Assembly (NCBI GenBank): GCA_936432065.2 | Contig: OW386291.2 | Location: 15,663,821 to 15,727,820 of the forward strand | Direction: 5' to 3' | Length of the DNA stretch: 64,000 nt | Source: Rutpela maculata | Taxonomy: Eukaryota > Arthropoda > Insecta > Coleoptera > Cerambycidae | Shown: piece by piece, positions 23,742-35,210 of the stretch | Numbering within the stretch: position 1 is the first letter of the stretch | How the letters are laid out: each line of letters begins with the position of its first letter | Translations under genes and position numbers: made by a program | Notes under the pieces: generated by a model | Seen by the model: the letters and a program-made list of their open reading frames with translations, nothing else | Told to the model about the DNA's origin: nothing | Databases searched by the model: none

Positions 23742-25668
23742 TAGACCGTGGGATAGTGACAGATTTTTTTGAAACGTTCGATTCCTATCTGGCCTTTTGG
23801 GAGGCTTTTGTGCCTGATTTGTACTAACCATTTTCGTGGTTATCAAACGGTTATCCAGGGCCCCACAGCGGAAAACAGAAAAGAAAATTTCATGAAAATT
23901 AACAATTTCAAACGTTTTGTTCATATCTGGCGTCAAGTTAGACTTACGTTTTAAAGAAAAACATTCGACGGAAGCTTATCGCCAGACAAATTCCGTGGGT
24001 CCTAAGGCCCGAAATTTCAATTCGAACTTGTAAGAAAAATGGTCCAGAATCAAACAATTTGGTTCTTATCTGGGAATTGTATATATAGGTAAATAGATTA
24101 TAACTATTCCGCGAAAATCAGACGACTGGTTCTTATGTGAAATGATTTTTTTTGTAAAAATTAACCAGAACGAAAATGTATTGTATTATTCAGACATTTT
24201 TAGTGGGCCAAACATATTTTAAATCTTAAAAGAAGTGTACGAAAGAAAGCCATTTTTCAAACAATTTATTCCTGTCTGGCATTTGGATTTTAAAAAGATA
24301 TGGTAATAAATAAACCATATTTCAAGTCCCAGACAAAAAGCGTGGGCCAAAAGCGTGGGCCAAACATATTCTAAATCTTAAAAGAAGTGTTCGAAAAAAA
24401 TCGAAAAACCCGTTTACTACGAAATTCTCTTTGAAAATTTTCCTCACCAACTCCCCACATGTTGCACACCAAATGAATCAGAAAGAGCTAAGCTTTCATA
24501 CGGTGCAATAAAAAAAGGTGGTTGCTATTTGAAAAACCAATTTCGCCCCCTTCGGCTGCCACTGTGACATTTTTGAGAACTGAACTTTATCAAAGTTCAT
24601 GCCCCAAGGAAACAAAATTGACCTGCCCGAGCGATTTTTGCAAGAATTGGCAGTATCCGATTTTCCTAAAACTTTTGGGAAGCACTGTATATGTAAAAAT
24701 GTTGCTTATACTTAGCCTTTTATAAACATATATTTTCAACAAACCAAATGACATACGAGTGTAAATCGTTTGGAAATGCATCGATTTTTGCGCGACTGTT
24801 TTTCGATTTGTCAATAGTTTCGGTCAAAATATCTACAGCTGCGCCCCAGATTTTTGTCTGGGACTTGAAATATGGTTTAATTATTAACATATCTTTTTAA
24901 AAAAATAAATCCCAGACGAGTGTAAATCGTTTGAAAATGCATTGACTGTTTTTTGATTTTTCAATACTTTCGCTCAACATATCTACGTCTGGGCCCAAGT
25001 TTTTATCTGGGACTAGAAATATGGCTTATTTAATAACATAACTTTTTAAAATCCAAATGCCAGACAGGAATAAATTGTTTGAAAAATGGCATTTTTTCGC
25101 GCTTTCCTTTTTGTCTGGCTATCCAGGGGACCCAGCCAATTCGTCTGGTACTCTTAAATTGAAACTACTTATTGCCTAATATTAACAAAAAAACAAATGC
25201 CAGATGAATGTAAATCGTTTGATTTTCACGGAATAGTTGACAACTTGAACAATAATTTTTTCACTATTGGGCATTCGGAATTTGTCTGGCGTTTATTATG
25301 TCCCGATAATTATAATCTATTTACTTATATATACAATTCCCAAATGAGAACCAAATCGCTTGATTCTGGACCATTTTTCTTACAAGTTCGAATTGAAATT
25401 TCGGGCCTTAGGGTCCACGGAATTTGCCTGGCGATAAGCTTCCGTCGGATGTTTTTCTTTAAAACGTAAGTATAACTTGACGCCAGATAGGAACAAAACG
25501 TTTGAAATTGCTCATTTTCATGAAATTTTCTTTTGTTTTCCGCTGAGAGGCCTTGGATAACCGTTTGATAAACACGAAAATGGTTAGTACAAATCAGGCA
25601 CAAAAGCCTCCCAAAAAGCCAGATAGGAACCAAACGTTTAAAAAAATCTGTCACTATCCCACGGTCTA
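23742..25668. mobile_element. Large foldback element (1.93 kb) with TTA duplication
   Basis: Outer ends TAGACCGTGGGATAGTGACA and its inverse, flanked by TTA on both sides (23739-23741, 25669-25671). The first roughly 360 bp of each side pair closely (for example GATTTGTACTAACCATTTTC in both). Inner parts hold shorter repeated words in both orientations, such as CCCAGAC and 'CGTTTGAAAATGCAT'. The 3-bp TTA duplication is what PIF/Harbinger elements make, but no transposase is present. All short ORFs here are by-products of the arms. Confidence 0.8.
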
Positions 25669-26583
25669 TTAGACTTACAATAAAAATGCATATAGAAAAA
25701 TGTAGGAAATTGTGTCGTCTTCAATTTTGTCTTGAACATTTTTCTCGTAGGATTGAGCGTTGCCGAATTATTTTGAAAAAAAAAAAAATTTTTTGCCCCT
25801 TTACGAGCCTCTTTACTTCAAGATGGCGGCTCGCGCCTCACCCCCCCCCCCCCCATGTCGAAAACTTGTATTTTTTATCAAGGCCTTGACTTAAATATTG
25901 AAATCATTACTACTCCACCTTCTGCAGGGCAAAATCACCCACCGATTCGACTATTTTTTTACTTTGACATTTTTTGGAGTAAATTGGGAATATTTCTGAA
26001 AATCAGCAACGTACACGTTAGCCAATGTTTTTCTCTACTTATGGATATGCAAACTAACAAATTGAAACTAATACAAAGTACAATAAAATGACTTAATAGC
26101 GCTTTTTGTGCAAATTAACAATTACTTTTATAAATAAATCAAAGTCATGGATTTCAGCCAACCATGTTTTTATTTACATTTTTGATACATGAACAATTTT
26201 ATAGCAATAGCTGAAACAATAAAATAAAATAGGATCGTTTTTTTGTAAAATCTGAAATTCATTTATTTAAAAAATCAGCAGCAACCAAGCTCGGTAGCTG
26301 CTCTAATCGATCTGTGTTGTATCGATAACTTCATTCCATGTATTTGGTAATTACAATGATATCATATACCACCAGCTCCCTAGCTATTGTGAATTAGTCT
26401 ATATTCACAAATCGTGGGATATTTTCAGATTGCATTTCCACAAAAATATTGTCCCCTCCCCCAAAACAATCGTTGAAAAATGCATAGATTTATTCGACTG
26501 TTATGAAATGTTGTTATTTAAGACACAGCAATTAATTAAAGTATTGATGAATTCCTTAAAATTTAAAAGCGATATGGCAAAGT
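25669..26583. other. No gene seen
   Basis: AT-rich with a C run at about 25840-25853. No credible ORF. Confidence 0.4.
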
Positions 26584-27553
26584 CAGGGGCGGATCTAGGA
26601 TTTTAGAGGCCCTAGGCTCTATGTGTCTCGGAGCCCCCCCCCCCCCAATTTTTTTTTAATGAAATTTTATGAGATGCAGATAATAAACGACAATTCTCGT
26701 CTTATATACTACTAAAGAATCTCGATTTTGTTACTTGTTTATTATGTAGACTTTAATAATACTGAAAATAAATAAAAGTAACAGCTGGCAAATGAAAAGA
26801 TTTTTGGAATTCTTATCGAAACATTTAAAAAATAAAAGAAACAAAATCAACGGTATGAAAAATAAAATTGAGAATCCAGAATAATGTGGATATGTTACGC
26901 TTTTTGTTCTAAATTATTTTCAGTGAATTAGCCCAGTCGATGAACAAAAAATGAATAATTTTTTTTTAATGAGTTCGTGAAAGTGTATAGAATAATATCT
27001 TGAAAAGTTTACATTTCTTTTGAATGCAGAACATAAAAAAAAGTGGAAAAAAAAATTTTCCACCCATTTTTCAAAATTTTGAAATTAAGTCAAGCTAAGA
27101 AAAAATTAAAAATACAGATGGATAGATCACATATTTATGAATAAAAAATGTCCTAACAAAATTTATCGCTAAAGCCACGTAATTCCCGGAAAAAAATAGT
27201 CAAGTAACGTTATAACTCGGAGCGATATCCGCGCGCTTGAATACGCATGATTGTATGATACAAACACAACCTTGAGCTAAAATCTAATACTGTTTCCATT
27301 GTATAATAAATAACTATATTTTATGTTCTGCATCCAAGCGGAATGTAAACTTTTCAGGATATTATTCTATACACTTTAACGAACTCATTAAAAAAAAATT
27401 ATTCATTTGCAAATTTTTGTATGTTTCACTATAAAATGTTCTCTGTCGTCTGGGCTAAATATGTAGTAGACAAAATAAGCTCCTTCGGGGACCCTTTTTC
27501 TCCGGGGCCCTACGCTTAAAGCTTCTTACGCTTCTCTGTAAATCCGCCTACGG
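26584..27553. mobile_element. Foldback element of about 970 bp (CAGGGGCGGAT type)
   Basis: The left end reads CAGGGGCGGATCTAGG and the right end carries the inverse AATCCGCCTACGGG. Inner arms 26938-27043 and 27322-27425 are inverted copies, sharing AATGAGTTCGTGAAAGTGTA versus its complement. A C run lies at 26634-26646. The CAG start resembles hAT ends, but an 8-bp duplication was not found. No ORF. Confidence 0.65.
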
Positions 27554-28235
27554 GCGGAAATTAAATGTTAATTATCAAGGTGTTTAAGCCATCAACGTTC
27601 AAATACAGAATATACTATATTTTGTAAGATTAAAAATTAATATACCTTAATAGTTTTATTTTTAATAATAATATAGATATTCATGCTCTTATGATTTGTC
27701 TATATTTTTCTATTAAATTTAGTTTTTGTCCGGTGTCCATTAGGTAATTTAATACGTTTTTACCACTTCAAGCGTAATATAAAGATGTGGAAGAATGAAA
27801 AATAAGACAATGTATTCCTTGATGGCTCCATTTATTACTTTTCTCCGTTAGTAGATATTATCCGTATATTTTCTTCTATTCACTTTCTATTTTCTATTCC
27901 AAAATTGTTTCCATTTTGTTACAGTATTTTAGTTTTTACATGTTTATGAATAAAGAAATATGTCGCAGAAAACTTTATTCGAAAAATTTGTATATTCTTG
28001 TTCACAATGTCCTGTCAGATGCTTTTTGATCCATGCGTTATTCTAGTTGGCCTCCGTTTGATATACAGGGTGTCTCAGAAGTGGGCGATCAGACGAAGTG
28101 AGGTGACAGGGGAGGTTATTTCATATAATCAAAATAACTGTATAACTTACTTATGCGGACTTAATAATAAAGCACTTCCCGTTGAGAGCCTATATGCCGG
28201 ATAATAATAAATTCCCAGTGGAATGATTTAATGAC
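27554..28235. other. No gene; a lone MITE-like end
   Basis: Mostly AT-rich. ATACAGGGTGTCTCAGAAGT near 28063 looks like the end of a 'CAGGGTGTC' MITE as at 50607, without a partner end. Confidence 0.4.
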
Positions 28236-29375
28236 GATTTAAGAAAGATGAGGGACACATTGTCGTCTCTTAAAACAGTCTGTGACTCCTTAAAGGGCCC
28301 ATATCTTATTTCATGTTTTAAGACACTTAAAACAGAATACAAACTTAAAATTTCTTCTGCTAAGACAAATCACTATGACGAATTTATTGCACGGTCTGAC
28401 AACAAGGTTCGCGACAGTCTACGCTTAAAATTCAATACAGCTGACTATGCTACTGATTTTAATGATTTATTTCTACTGTAAGTGAAAATATAATTAATAA
28501 TAATTACAATTATAATTAACAATATATTTCGGAAGAGTGCAGTTGACTATATGAATGGTGTGACAACTCCGAGATTAACTTTTCTTATGAAATCGATTAC
28601 AGAGTCATTCAGGCTGCAGAAAAATTGAGATACTCATGCTGCACAGATATTTACGGCATGAATAGCAAAATTATCAAAGAAACTTTGGATGTTATTGTTC
28701 GTCCTCTAACATGCTTACTTAATGCTTGTATATGTGAAGGAAATTATCCTAATGCTTTCAAAAATACACTCTTTAAAAAGGGTGATATTTGGGTAATAGA
28801 GAACTGCCGCCCCATATCCATCATCCCTATTATCTCCAAGATTTTGTAATAATATTGAAAATAAGGCTGATGCTTTTTTTGGAATCTAATAATGTCCTAA
28901 ACTGTTGTCAGTTTGGCTTCAGAAGTAAGTGTAGCACATCCCAAGCAGTTTTTAAAGTTGTGAGCGACATAGTCAATGGTCTTGAGAGTGGAAAATTTGT
29001 TTCAATCACACTATGTGAGCGTTTGACTGTGTTTCTCACGATGGCTTGTTAAAGAAGCTGTACTGTTCTGGAATTCAGAGGTTTATCACAAACATTTTTT
29101 AGGTCATATTTAGAAAACAAAACAAACTTATGCTTACCGTTATCACCATTCCATAAGATAACTATGTAATTGTATGTTTTTTATAATGTTTTTGTATAAA
29201 TATTCCTGCGTTAGTAGGTCTGTGCCTATTTTTTAATTTTGTTTTAATTTTTAATGTGCATGTGACTGCATGCATCTCTGAATGCATTCAGACTCTAATA
29301 GAAATATTTTTCCCTTGACTGGCCAAAAGTATTGTAATATATAACTTGGTCAAATAAATTTCTATTTCTACTTCT
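28236..29375 (+). pseudogene. LINE relic A (internally deleted, with 3' end)
   Basis: 28248-28481 encodes the linker ahead of RT ('LKTEYKLKISSAKTNHYDEF'). 28640-28850 encodes 'DIYGMNSKIIKE' and 'NCRPISIIPIISKI' (RT block 1-2). 28890-29040 encodes 'CQFGFRSKCSTSQAV' (block 2a), and 29035-29140 continues 'DGLLKKLYCSGI'. The YADD half of RT is deleted. The tail ends near 29375 in a repeated 'AAATAAATTTCTATTTCTA', like a LINE 3' end. Several frameshifts; inactive. Confidence 0.75.
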
Positions 29376-29689
29376 GTACGGGGTGTTTCGCATAAAACTC
29401 CTCAGGCATTTGCCGTGATAACAAAAAGATACACTCAAATTCTGTAGAAGCTAGTCGTTAGATATTCTCGGTAACTTTATTTTGTCTTTCAAATGTTGCC
29501 AATGACAGTAGTTTCTGCAGCGTCGCGACGCCGGAGAGAATTCTTCGATGACAGGAACTTTGGAAGTATAATATTGATAATAATAATAATAATATAGACT
29601 TAAATAATAAATATGACAAATATATGAATCTTCTGGTACGCGATTTAAATGTCTCTTGTCCTATGGTTTCAAAGCAATTTGAGGGGAAA
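29376..29689. other. No gene seen
   Basis: Short spacer between two LINE relics. A GGGGTGTTTCGCATAAAACT word near 29381 could be another MITE end. Confidence 0.4.
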
Positions 29690-30200
29690 AACAATATATA
29701 AAATAAAGTCGAATAACGAAAAACTGCATAGCCTGCGAGAGCATTTAAAACTACTACTAGAAATTAAAAAAACTGACCCTACGACTTTATAAGACATAAA
29801 AATCGCTCGAAAAAAATATAAAGCAGAGTTATCATATATAAAAAAAGAAGTAAATGTACATTGTATTAAAAATTGCGGAAATGTCCAAAGGGGTATGTGG
29901 AATGTTATTAACGACAACGTAAATAGGCAAAATAAAAATATAAAAACTACCTTTAATGCAACCGATTTGAAGAATTGTTAAGTAAATGTTGCAGAAAATA
30001 TTATCAAACGATCAAATATTATCAGCAGCTATCTGATATAAATCATACATGATAACACTACTTAACTATACAAAAGACACATATGAACACATTTAAATTT
30101 AGAGAAGTAGAATTTATTGAGGTAAGAGAAACTTTAAATGAGCTGAAAAATAATGGTAGCAAAGATGTTTGTTTATGTTTACTATAAAATAATTAAATAC
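29690..30200 (+). pseudogene. LINE relic B, upstream half
   Basis: Reads across stops as 'LREHLKLLLEIKK', 'IARKKYKAELSYIKKE', 'NVQRGMWNVIND' and 'EVRETLNELKNNGSKDV', the standard linker and RT block 0 of Jockey-type ORF2. It breaks off at about 30200 and resumes at 31250 after the foldback at 30332-31248, so the two halves are one LINE split by an insertion with a small loss. Confidence 0.7.
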
Positions 30201-30331
30201 GTCATAGGCCAGTAGGCTTAAAATCCAAATCGAAAATAATTGTTATAAAAGGTTTTATTGTTTTAATGGCTTTATTTCTTGCCTAATATGACTATCCTAG
30301 CCCCCCCCCCAGGCAGAGTTGTGTTTAAGTG

Positions 30332-31248
30332 GTGGGGGGTAAAAATGTACCCACAAAAGAGGTATTTTTGCGGTTTTACGGTTATATCTCGTAAAGGACT
30401 CACAATATCGAAAACGTAGTCCTATTAAAAGTTATAGGGCATTAAATTCTGCATTGAATAAGACCAGACGCATATTATTTGGACCACCCGTTCCCAGACT
30501 AGTGCTCATAAAAGTTGGACAAGTTTTACAGTTGGCACAAATCAAGGAGCAATTAATCAGAGCCTTCCGACACCCACAACCACCTGCACACCCCTTGTTG
30601 CATTTGCAGCAAATTGTGGAGAGAAGAGACTGTAGAGCTGGTTCCTTGGAGGTATGAACGGGGTCAAAACCAAACTTTGAAGCCTACCATCCCCAGAGGA
30701 GCGGATCCATCTGGTGTCCTAACCACAATTATACTTGTAGGTAAGTTCTCAAACAATGTTGGCGGGCTGCTTCGGATGTTGGTGGTGGGGATGCCAGGTT
30801 GAATTTGGATTTCACTAGGGCTTTGGAAAACAGGTCAAATCGCAATTTATCTAAAGTATCTCCTTCCCTACCTCCATAGAGGGTCGTTAAAAATCGTAGG
30901 CCAGCTTCGGCAATAGCTTCAGCTTGAGTGTCATGTCTTCGAGAAGACATTTATTTTCGACCAACAGCTTGACCATCTTCTTCTTACCTTGCCTGAAGAG
31001 TGAAGTTGTGTCACATCCACTTATGACGTGGAGAAGTTTTTCATAAATATGTAAAATTTGTCCAACTTTGATGCGCACTAGTATGGGAGTGGGTGGTCCA
31101 AAGAATATGTATATGGTCTCATTCAATGCAGAATTTAATGCCCTACAACTTTTAATAGGACTATGTTTTCGATATTGTGAGTCCTTTATGAGACATAACC
31201 ATAAAACCGCAAAAATACCCCTTTTGGGGGTACATTTTTACCCCCCAC
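30332..31248. mobile_element. Foldback element (917 bp) inserted in LINE relic B
   Basis: Ends GTGGGGGGTAAAAATGTA and its inverse TACATTTTTACCCCCCAC. Arms of about 210 bp (30332-30540, 31040-31248) share 'TTGCGGTTTTA', 'TTTTCGATATTGTGAGTCCT'-type words and a GGACCACCC/GGGTGGTCC pair. The loop and left arm contain a cysteine-rich protein relic on the minus strand. A target duplication could not be fixed. Confidence 0.8.
30455..31070 (-). pseudogene. Relic of a multicopy cysteine-rich protein (SGCDTTS family)
   Basis: The minus strand encodes, from about 31040 down, 'HVISGCDTTSLFRQGKKK'. After a frameshift near 30945 it reads 'AEAGLRFLTTLYGG' and 'FNLASPPPTSEAARQHCLRT'. After another shift (about 30720-30520) it reads 'DPLLWGW', then a cysteine-rich tail with C-C-K-C-x3-G-C, 'CGCRKALINC' and 'CANCKTC'. 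I recognise this order (SGCDTTS, then 'LPPT..AA..HS.R', then WGW, then a CxC tail) from many uncharacterised proteins predicted in insects and other invertebrates, often in multiple copies. No biochemical function is known to me. The last part lies in the foldback arm itself. The N-terminal part of what I believe is the same family lies at 36616-37065. Confidence 0.6.
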
Positions 31249-31249
31249 A

Positions 31250-32456
31250 TATCCAGACTGGTTTAAAATTGCTAAAATAATACCAATATAGTTTATAGGG
31301 TCAACAGACGATTCAGTAAACTACCGACCAATATCGTTGCTACCAGTAATTTCAAAAATATTCGAAATTCTTCTGAAGAAACGGATCTTTGAATACTTTG
31401 AAGAAAGCGCCCTGTTAATTGATAGTTAGTTTGATATTGTATTTCTCACGATATCCTGTTAGACAAATAATATTTCTATGGTCTCAATGAGCTTAGCTTA
31501 AAGATGATAACATCATACTTGTCAAATAGAAGAGATAGTACATTTGTCAGTAAAGTAATTTCCGGCATCTCACCAATCAATCACGGTGTACCACAGGGAT
31601 CTGTACTAGGATCGGTGTTGTTCATTATTTATATTAATGACTTAATTTACGCATACGTAAATTGTAGTACTATTTTATATGCCGATGACCCCACAATAGT
31701 CACTAAAGATAGTAACTTAAAGTGTTTACTGCATGATATGGCCAGTAAAGCAGTAAATTTTTAAAACTGGTTTACAGCATATAAACTACCACTAAATAAA
31801 TGAAATAACAACAAACATGGTATTTTGATACCGTAATTTAGACAGCATAAAAAACCCGGACTGTACAAAATTTCTTGGAGTGTACTTAGATCCTCTCCTT
31901 ACCTGGGAGCACCAAATAGATTTTATGGTTAAAAACTTAATAAGGCTTTATGCTTAATAAGAAATCTTGTACATGTCGTACCAATGCAAGTAGTAAAAAC
32001 AGCCTACTTCAGTCTTTTTCATTCATTTGGGGTCATCCAGCGCATACTGGTCGAGTATTTTCTATACAGCGTCATGTCATTCGATCTATGTGGTTTATGG
32101 GTTTTAAAGAGGATGTTAGGGAGAAATTTAAGGATTTAAAAATTTTAGCTTTGCCCTCTGTGTATATTTATGAATGTATCTTGTTTGTTAAAATGAACTT
32201 AAATCAATATAGTCTTGTAAGTGATATACATTCCCATAATACCAGACATCAGATCACATTAAAAAAGATTATGTAAGACTGAACCACAGTAGAGGTGCCA
32301 AAAATTATTACGGATCATTATTTTTTAATAAACTAGCAAAGACAATTATAATTCTAGATTTTAAGCAATTCAAACAAAAGATAAAAGGAATTCTTACACA
32401 AAATGCATTTTATAATTTTGATGAGTTCTTATATGCCGACATAAATTATTAATTTT
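31250..32456 (+). pseudogene. LINE relic B, downstream half (RT core and C-terminus)
   Basis: 31256-31420 reads 'DWFKIAKIIPI', 'VNYRPISLLPVISKIFEI'. 31504-31764 reads 'GVPQGSVLGSVLFIIYIND' and the catalytic box as 'LYADDPTIV'. About 31860-31930 reads 'KFLGVYLDPLLTWEHQI'. 31990-32270 gives the C-terminal 'RVFSIQRHVIRSMWFMGF', 'ALPSVYIYECILF' and 'HNTR'. It ends with a stop near 32452. Stops and frameshifts are frequent. The continuation of 29690-30200. Confidence 0.8.
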
Positions 32457-32571
32457 AATTTGTTATGACAGTGTATCTCTGTATATGTAACCACGTACGT
32501 AGATTTTTTGTTTGTAATTATGCACCTGTTTGATCCTCAGTCGAATATTTGGTAACTAGCAAGGAAATTAA

Positions 32572-32970
32572 TTTTTTTTTTATCTATTTATTTAACGTCG
32601 GTCTATTTCCGCTACCAGGGCCTATCACCGACGCCAGGAGACGAGCTACCCCCAACCTGGAAATTTTGCCGAACCTCTTCTCGTAAGAAGAGTAGGGATC
32701 TTTTACTTGCCTAACATTTAATAGACAAAGGACTGCATGCTTTGCATCCCCTTCGAAGGATGGTATATCCACTACGTAATCCTCGTCTGAAATTACATAG
32801 CTTCCGCGTATACACTGATATACAAGCCGCTAGCAGGTGGGACGAGATCGCTGTGTTTCCCAAGATGAGTGGGTCTCACCCATCCAAGTACTAACCGCGC
32901 TGCACGTGGCTTCACTTGGAATATCGATGATACATACACAGTGAAGACGCATCTACGCTCGTCCCTCAAC
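32572..32970 (-). mobile_element. 5S rRNA-derived SINE (SINE3-like)
   Basis: 399 bp on the minus strand, flanked by a direct duplication GAAATTAA (32564-32571, 32971-32978) and ending in a poly-A tail (T run at 32572-32580). From about 32920 downward the minus strand contains GCGCGGTTAGTACTTGGATG and then GGTGAGACC, and near 32860 'CTTGGGAAACACAGCG'. These match the intermediate element, box C and 3' part of animal 5S rRNA, the RNA polymerase III internal promoter. The 280-bp body is unique. 5S-headed SINEs are known in fish and a few mammals. The 62-codon ORF inside it is not a gene. Confidence 0.75.
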
Positions 32971-33659
32971 GAAATTAAACTTTGCTAAAAGGTGACCGCT
33001 AGATACAGTACGTAGCTTTAACTTTAAGTAATTCGCTAAATTGTATCAAGTGATCACTCTAACAACACTTTGTTGGTTTATTTCAAATTCCCCAATCAAG
33101 AGGTGTAGTAACCTAGCTCCTGCTAGCTCAGCACGGGTCAGTAGGTTAAGTTTCTTTAGATACACTTAAAAAAAATTTTTTCTTGAGTTGTACTGGGCCT
33201 TTAGGACGCCAGCGTATTTCCTTTACAAGGTATTATCAAATTAATATCAAAAATAAATATCTACAAAGATTAGGTAGCCTGCTCTTAAGTATTGGGAGAG
33301 TAGGAATAAGAACACAAAAGTAATTAAAAGTTTAACAGTATATTACAAAAAGAATGATTTTTTTTAAAATATTTACAATTTCTTTACAAGTTGCTTAAAA
33401 TGTATTGAAAGACAAAATATTGAAAATAACAATTGATAATTGATATATAATAAAATTTAAGGTTAAAATGAAAAAATTATATGAAAATAAGTTATGCACA
33501 AAAATTTAACAAAGTTGATGGAAATTTGAAAAAAAAATATGAAAAAATAGGGTAATAAAAATTGCAAAAAAATTAGCAAAGTTGACTGGTTTTGTACAAT
33601 GTTTCTTCTGACCAATAAAAATTTAGACCGTACAGTTTCCAAAAAAAATTCTTACATAA

Positions 33660-33890
33660 CTGCTGCAGCAGGAGAATGGGGCGGGAAGCTTCCAATGGTT
33701 ATGATTTTGAGGGACATATGTTTAGAGCTGGGATCCCACTATCAATCTTCTTATCTTGGAGTATCAGCTCTGTCCACTCCAACGGTGTTGCTGTCCACGA
33801 CCACCAAATTCCTTTATTAAGATGGAAGATGTGTACTGGGTCTCTCCTCCTTGCTTGGACCAAGTGTTTAACAAAGAAAAACAAGAAAGG
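33660..33890. other. GC-richer open segment, unassigned
   Basis: This 230-bp stretch is clearly less AT-rich than its surroundings and is open in several frames on both strands (for example 33676-33960 + and 33699-33884 -). That suggests decayed or partial coding sequence rather than a particular gene. The minus frame ends in a stop after 'IPALNICPSKS'. It may be a second exon of the gene suggested by 34417-34532. Confidence 0.35.
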
Positions 33891-34416
33891 TATTCAATAT
33901 TTAATCACACAAAAATTAATAGACCTTACTGGTCTATATCGAAAAAAAATAAAAAAGTGAATTAAATATTTTATAAACTATGCAAAAGTTTGCATCTAAA
34001 TGACTTTGAATAATTTTACGTCTGTGATTCAGACGGCTTCAAAATTTACTTAAAATGGCTTCCTAGAAAGCATTTACGAATAAAAACTCTAGCAAAAAAT
34101 ACACGTTAGTTAATCGCACAAACAGTATGGTTTCTACAATAAAAATCCGTACAAGTAATATGCTGTAAAACACATTACTTGAATGCACCAGCAAAAAGAT
34201 AATTCGGGATTTTTTCTTTATAAGAAAAAAAAACACAAGAATTCTAGAATGCACCAGCAAAAAGATAATTAGGTAATATGAAAAAAAATCGCAAGGATTC
34301 CAGACTTCACCCGGAAATTTAAAAAAGGACCATGCCTTCACACGAGCTGAGTGGTATTTCGTTTACAGATTTAATTTTCACAATGAAAAATTCAAGAAAA
34401 AATGAAAACCACTCAC

Positions 34417-34532
34417 CTCGTGTATAGCAGAAAAACTCAACAGCCAAGTCCTTCCTTGCAGGTTCCAGAATAGTCGGCCCGTCCGGCACCCAAACAGTAA
34501 AGCCTAGATCCTCACCGCTTTTCCTTTCACAC
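34417..34532 (-). CDS. Candidate internal exon (38 codons), product unknown
   Basis: On the minus strand a T-rich tract ends in CTAG at 34533-34536, followed by 116 bases open in one frame, then GTGAGT at 34416-34411. Both splice sites are near consensus. The frame starts after one base and leaves one base over. GC content is about 50% against about 30% around it. The 38 residues start 'CERKSGEDLGF' and include 'VPDGPTILEPARKDLAVEFF'. I do not recognise the family. It may be an exon of the 2.7-kb element's own gene or a captured host exon. No flanking exon with matching phase could be fixed. Confidence 0.45.
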
Positions 34533-35210
34533 CTAGAAAAACAAAATAGACGACAGATATTGTGCTACTCAAAAGATAATTTTAAACGGAATCACCGACC
34601 CGTCTAATATTCAGCGTCAACACAAAAACTGCACCGGTGAGTACTGAATATACTCACGTGCCAGTAAATAATTTATGCGGTAAATTATTTCAATAAGGCA
34701 AAGATAAAGAAACTATTTTGTACGGATAATCACTAAAATTTTAAACAACTATTAATTATGCCATTAAACTAATAGCTAATCATTAGATTAATATCATAAA
34801 TTATTAAATTATAATTAATAGAGTCTTCATACCTGACTTTCTAGGAGAACACAACAAGAAGAAGGAAGTAAGTTACGAGACCCGATTTTTAATACCTCCC
34901 CACCGGGCTCTTTTGCATTCCTTCCACCGGGGCGACACAGTCTCGGGCAAGCCGTTTTTCTCAAATTGAATTAGCTAAGTTACCGTCTACAAAATGTTAA
35001 GCGGTTAAGACTAGGTGAGCTATCACGTGACAATTTCGGGCGCAAGTTTGGTGTTTCAATAAACTGCATTAATAAATTGAACTATGTTATATACAAAGAA
35101 TGCATGTTAATTATGATAAAAAGGAACTGTAACGGAATTTCGACAAAAATCCCGTTACATCACCTTTTAGCGAATTTTAATTTCCTTGCTACTTACCAAA
35201 TATTCGACTG

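Larger units (their letters stand above)
32538..35210. mobile_element. 2.7-kb element with about 50-bp terminal inverted repeats
   Basis: The right end 35160-35210, reverse complemented, starts CAGTCGAATATTTGGTAA and continues TAGCAAGGAAATTAA, then GCTAAAAGGTG. The left end 32538-32571 matches the first part, and 32979-32995 matches the second. The left repeat is split by a SINE (32572-32970) that arrived later. The interior carries two GC-richer segments (33660-33890 and 34417-34532) that look like exons. No target duplication and no known transposase, so the superfamily is unknown. The CAG/CTG ends would suit hAT or CACTA-like elements. Confidence 0.7.

Noticed and set aside
25325..25654. 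109-codon minus ORF
   Set aside because: It lies in the right arm of the TTA foldback and repeats, as an inverted copy, the frame seen in the left arm; no conserved domain.
32584..32772. 62-codon minus ORF
   Set aside because: Lies in the body of the 5S-headed SINE, which is not protein coding.
32850..32970. Genuine 5S rRNA gene
   Set aside because: The first half is too diverged, and the unit continues into a SINE body with A tail and target duplication.
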